The translations under genes were made by a program, and so were the position numbers. A stretch of 64,000 nt of DNA from Pseudoxanthomonas suwonensis J47 (GTDB lineage: Bacteria > Pseudomonadota > Gammaproteobacteria > Xanthomonadales > Xanthomonadaceae): NCBI RefSeq assembly GCF_000513955.1, contig NZ_AZUZ01000023.1:333-64332 (forward strand), in the 5' to 3' direction. The notes beneath the pieces are model-generated. The model searched no databases. It was not told the origin of the DNA and worked only from the letters and a program-made list of their open reading frames with translations. Shown in pieces: positions 62,505 to 64,000 of this stretch; the first letter of the stretch is position 1; every line of letters starts with the position of its first letter.

Positions 62505-63970
62505 GCGCGCGCCTCCAGCGCCCGGCGGGCGACGTCGGTGTCGTCGAAGGGATGGCGCACGCCGTTGATTTCCTGGTACGGCTCGTGGCCCTTGCCGGCC
62601 ACCAGCACGATGTCGTCGGGGCCGGCATCGCCGATCGCGCGGGCGATGGCGGCGGCGCGGTCGCGCTCCACCACCACCGCCTGCGGCGCGGCGAAGCCGG
62701 CGAGGATGTCGGCGACGATCGCGTCGCCGTCCTCGGTGCGGGGGTTGTCGTCGGTGACGATGACCAGGTCGGCCTCGGCCTCGGCGATCTGCGCCATCTG
62801 CGGACGCTTGCCGCGGTCGCGGTCGCCGCCACAGCCGAATACGCAGACCAGCTTGGCGGCCGCGTGCGCGCGCAGGCTGGTCAGGGCCTGGGCCAGCGCG
62901 TCGGGGGTGTGCGCGTAGTCGATCACCACCAGCGGCAGCACGCCGTCGCCGCCGAGGCGGTTCATCCGCCCGGGCACCGGCTGCAGTTGCGACAGCGTCG
63001 TGGCGATCGTCGCCACGTCGTCGCCCAGCGCATGCAGCACGCCGGCCACGGCCAGCAGGTTGTCGACGTTGAAGCGCCCCAGCAGCGGCGAGCGCACCGG
63101 ATGCGAGTCCGCGCCGGCGACCAGCTCGAAAGCCAGACCGCGGTTGTCGAAGCCCAGCGCCTCGGCGCGCAGGGTCGCGCCGGCCTGGCCGCGCGAGCTC
63201 ACGCCCACCGCCTGCACTTCCGGCGCCAAGCGGCCACGCAGGGTACGGCCGAAGGCGTCGTCCAGGTTCAGCACCGCGGCCTTCAGCCCGTCGCGCGAGA
63301 ACAGCCGCGCCTTCGCCGCGCCGTAGGTCTCCATGTCGCCGTGGTAGTCGAGGTGGTCGCGGGTGAGGTTGGTGAACACCGCCACGTCGTAGTGCACGCC
63401 ATCCACGCGCCCCTGGTCGAGCGCGTGCGAGCTCACCTCCATCGCCACCGCCTGCACGCCGTCGTCGCGCAGCCGCGCCAGCATCGCGTGCATCGGCAGC
63501 ACCAGCGGCGTGGTGAAACCGGTCGGCTGCACCTGGCCGTAGCGGCCGGTGCCGAGCGTGCCGATGCTGCCGCTGGCGAGGCCGCGCAGGTGCCAGGCCT
63601 GGGCCAGCAGCTGCACGGTCGAGGTCTTGCCGTTGGTGCCAGTGACCCCGACCATCGTCATCCGGTGCGAGGGATGGTCGTGGAACTCGTCGCCCATCGC
63701 GCCCAGCCGCGCGCGCAGGCCCGGCACGGCGATCGCATCGGCCGGCGCCGGGTATTCGGCGGGCGCCGGCGGCTCGAACAGCACCGCCGCGGCACCCTTC
63801 TCCTGCGCCTGCTTCGCGAACGCCAGGCCGTGCGTGCCGAAACCGGCGATGGCGACGAAGGCGTCGCCCGGGCGCACTTCGCGGCTGTCCATCACCAGCC
63901 CGGAAACGGCGATGTCGCGCGGCAGCGCGACGTCGGGAATCAGGTGCGAGAGGGGCATGCGGCGGGTCAT
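62501..63970 (-). CDS. murE: UDP-MurNAc-L-Ala-D-Glu--meso-diaminopimelate ligase
   Basis: A 489-residue Mur ligase adding meso-diaminopimelate. It has the ATP loop [48 protein letters not shown], and the DNPRTED motif of the diaminopimelate-specific enzymes. The KGHEPYQE motif is also present. The ATG at 63970 overlaps the stop of the preceding gene as ATGA. Confidence 0.97.
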   Translation of the reverse strand: MTRRMPLSHLIPDVALPRDIAVSGLVMDSREVRPGDAFVAIAGFGTHGLAFAKQAQEKGAAAVLFEPPAPAEYPAPADAIAVPGLRARLGAMGDEFHDHPSHRMTMVGVTGTNGKTSTVQLLAQAWHLRGLASGSIGTLGTGRYGQVQPTGFTTPLVLPMHAMLARLRDDGVQAVAMEVSSHALDQGRVDGVHYDVAVFTNLTRDHLDYHGDMETYGAAKARLFSRDGLKAAVLNLDDAFGRTLRGRLAPEVQAVGVSSRGQAGATLRAEALGFDNRGLAFELVAGADSHPVRSPLLGRFNVDNLLAVAGVLHALGDDVATIATTLSQLQPVPGRMNRLGGDGVLPLVVIDYAHTPDALAQALTSLRAHAAAKLVCVFGCGGDRDRGKRPQMAQIAEAEADLVIVTDDNPRTEDGDAIVADILAGFAAPQAVVVERDRAAAIARAIGDAGPDDIVLVAGKGHEPYQEINGVRHPFDDTDVARRALEARA

Positions 63971-64000
63971 GGACCACCCCCGCCACCGACCATCGCCGGT
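63967..64000 (-). CDS. 3' end of an upstream gene, probably ftsI (partial)
   Basis: In the frame whose TGA overlaps the murE ATG, the last codons read Pro-Ala-Met-Val-Gly5-Pro. Only ten residues are inside the window. By conserved dcw gene order this should be ftsI (penicillin-binding protein 3), but the residues alone do not show it. Confidence 0.45.
   Translation of the reverse strand, partial: PAMVGGGGGP

Overview
The window is chromosomal DNA from a GC-rich gammaproteobacterium of the Xanthomonadaceae (Lysobacter, Luteimonas, Pseudoxanthomonas or Stenotrophomonas type). The evidence is family-level: a Stenotrophomonas L2-like beta-lactamase divergent from ampR, DUF3011 repeats, a prepilin peptidase without the usual cysteines, a division/cell-wall cluster with no murD, and many GTAG-type palindromic repeats like the SMAG/REP elements of Stenotrophomonas. 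No prophage, insertion sequence, rRNA or CRISPR array was seen.

Layout. 1-9.6 kb: GNAT acetyltransferase, acidic-tail protein, aspS, secreted DUF3011 protein, lipoprotein, FmdB-like protein, beta-lactamase/ampR pair and the ABC-F protein YheS. 9.9-22.1 kb: TonB-dependent receptor, nitronate monooxygenase, YbaL-type antiporter, recQ and a full-length lhr helicase. 22.3-30.7 kb: small proteins, tRNA-Lys(UUU), queC, queE and the complete ybgC-tolQRAB-pal-cpoB envelope locus. 30.8-44.1 kb: type IV pilus locus (pilB, pilA, pilC, pilD, then coaE), interrupted by a less GC-rich block of four genes and by a vapBC toxin-antitoxin pair. 44.3-64 kb: Nudix/TenI fusion, secA, M23 peptidase, dciA, lpxC, then the dcw cluster read on the minus strand (ftsI end, murE, murF, mraY, ftsW, murG, murC, ddlB, ftsQ, ftsA, ftsZ), mostly joined by 1- to 11-base overlaps.

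Most interesting part. Between pilB and pilA lie a TfpX/TfpZ-type pilin accessory protein, a TfpW/AftB-like GT-C glycosyltransferase, an LTA-synthase-like membrane phosphotransferase and a second GT-C enzyme with TPR repeats. Together with pilA (sigma-54 promoter, candidate PilR sites) they look like a strain-variable cassette that makes and decorates a particular pilin. The combination of glycosyl and phospho-alcohol transferases may be a pilin-modification system not described as a unit.

Sequence-level signals. In three genes (lhr, secA, Nudix/TenI) the TAG stop codon is part of the GTAG head of a palindromic repeat. The ftsQ Shine-Dalgarno sequence lies in the loop and stem of a perfect 10-bp hairpin abutting its start codon. 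The spacers beside ftsA/ftsZ and ftsQ/ddlB carry inverted arms of GATTCG-type units. murD is absent between mraY and ftsW, which fits the MurD2/MurL route known in Xanthomonas.
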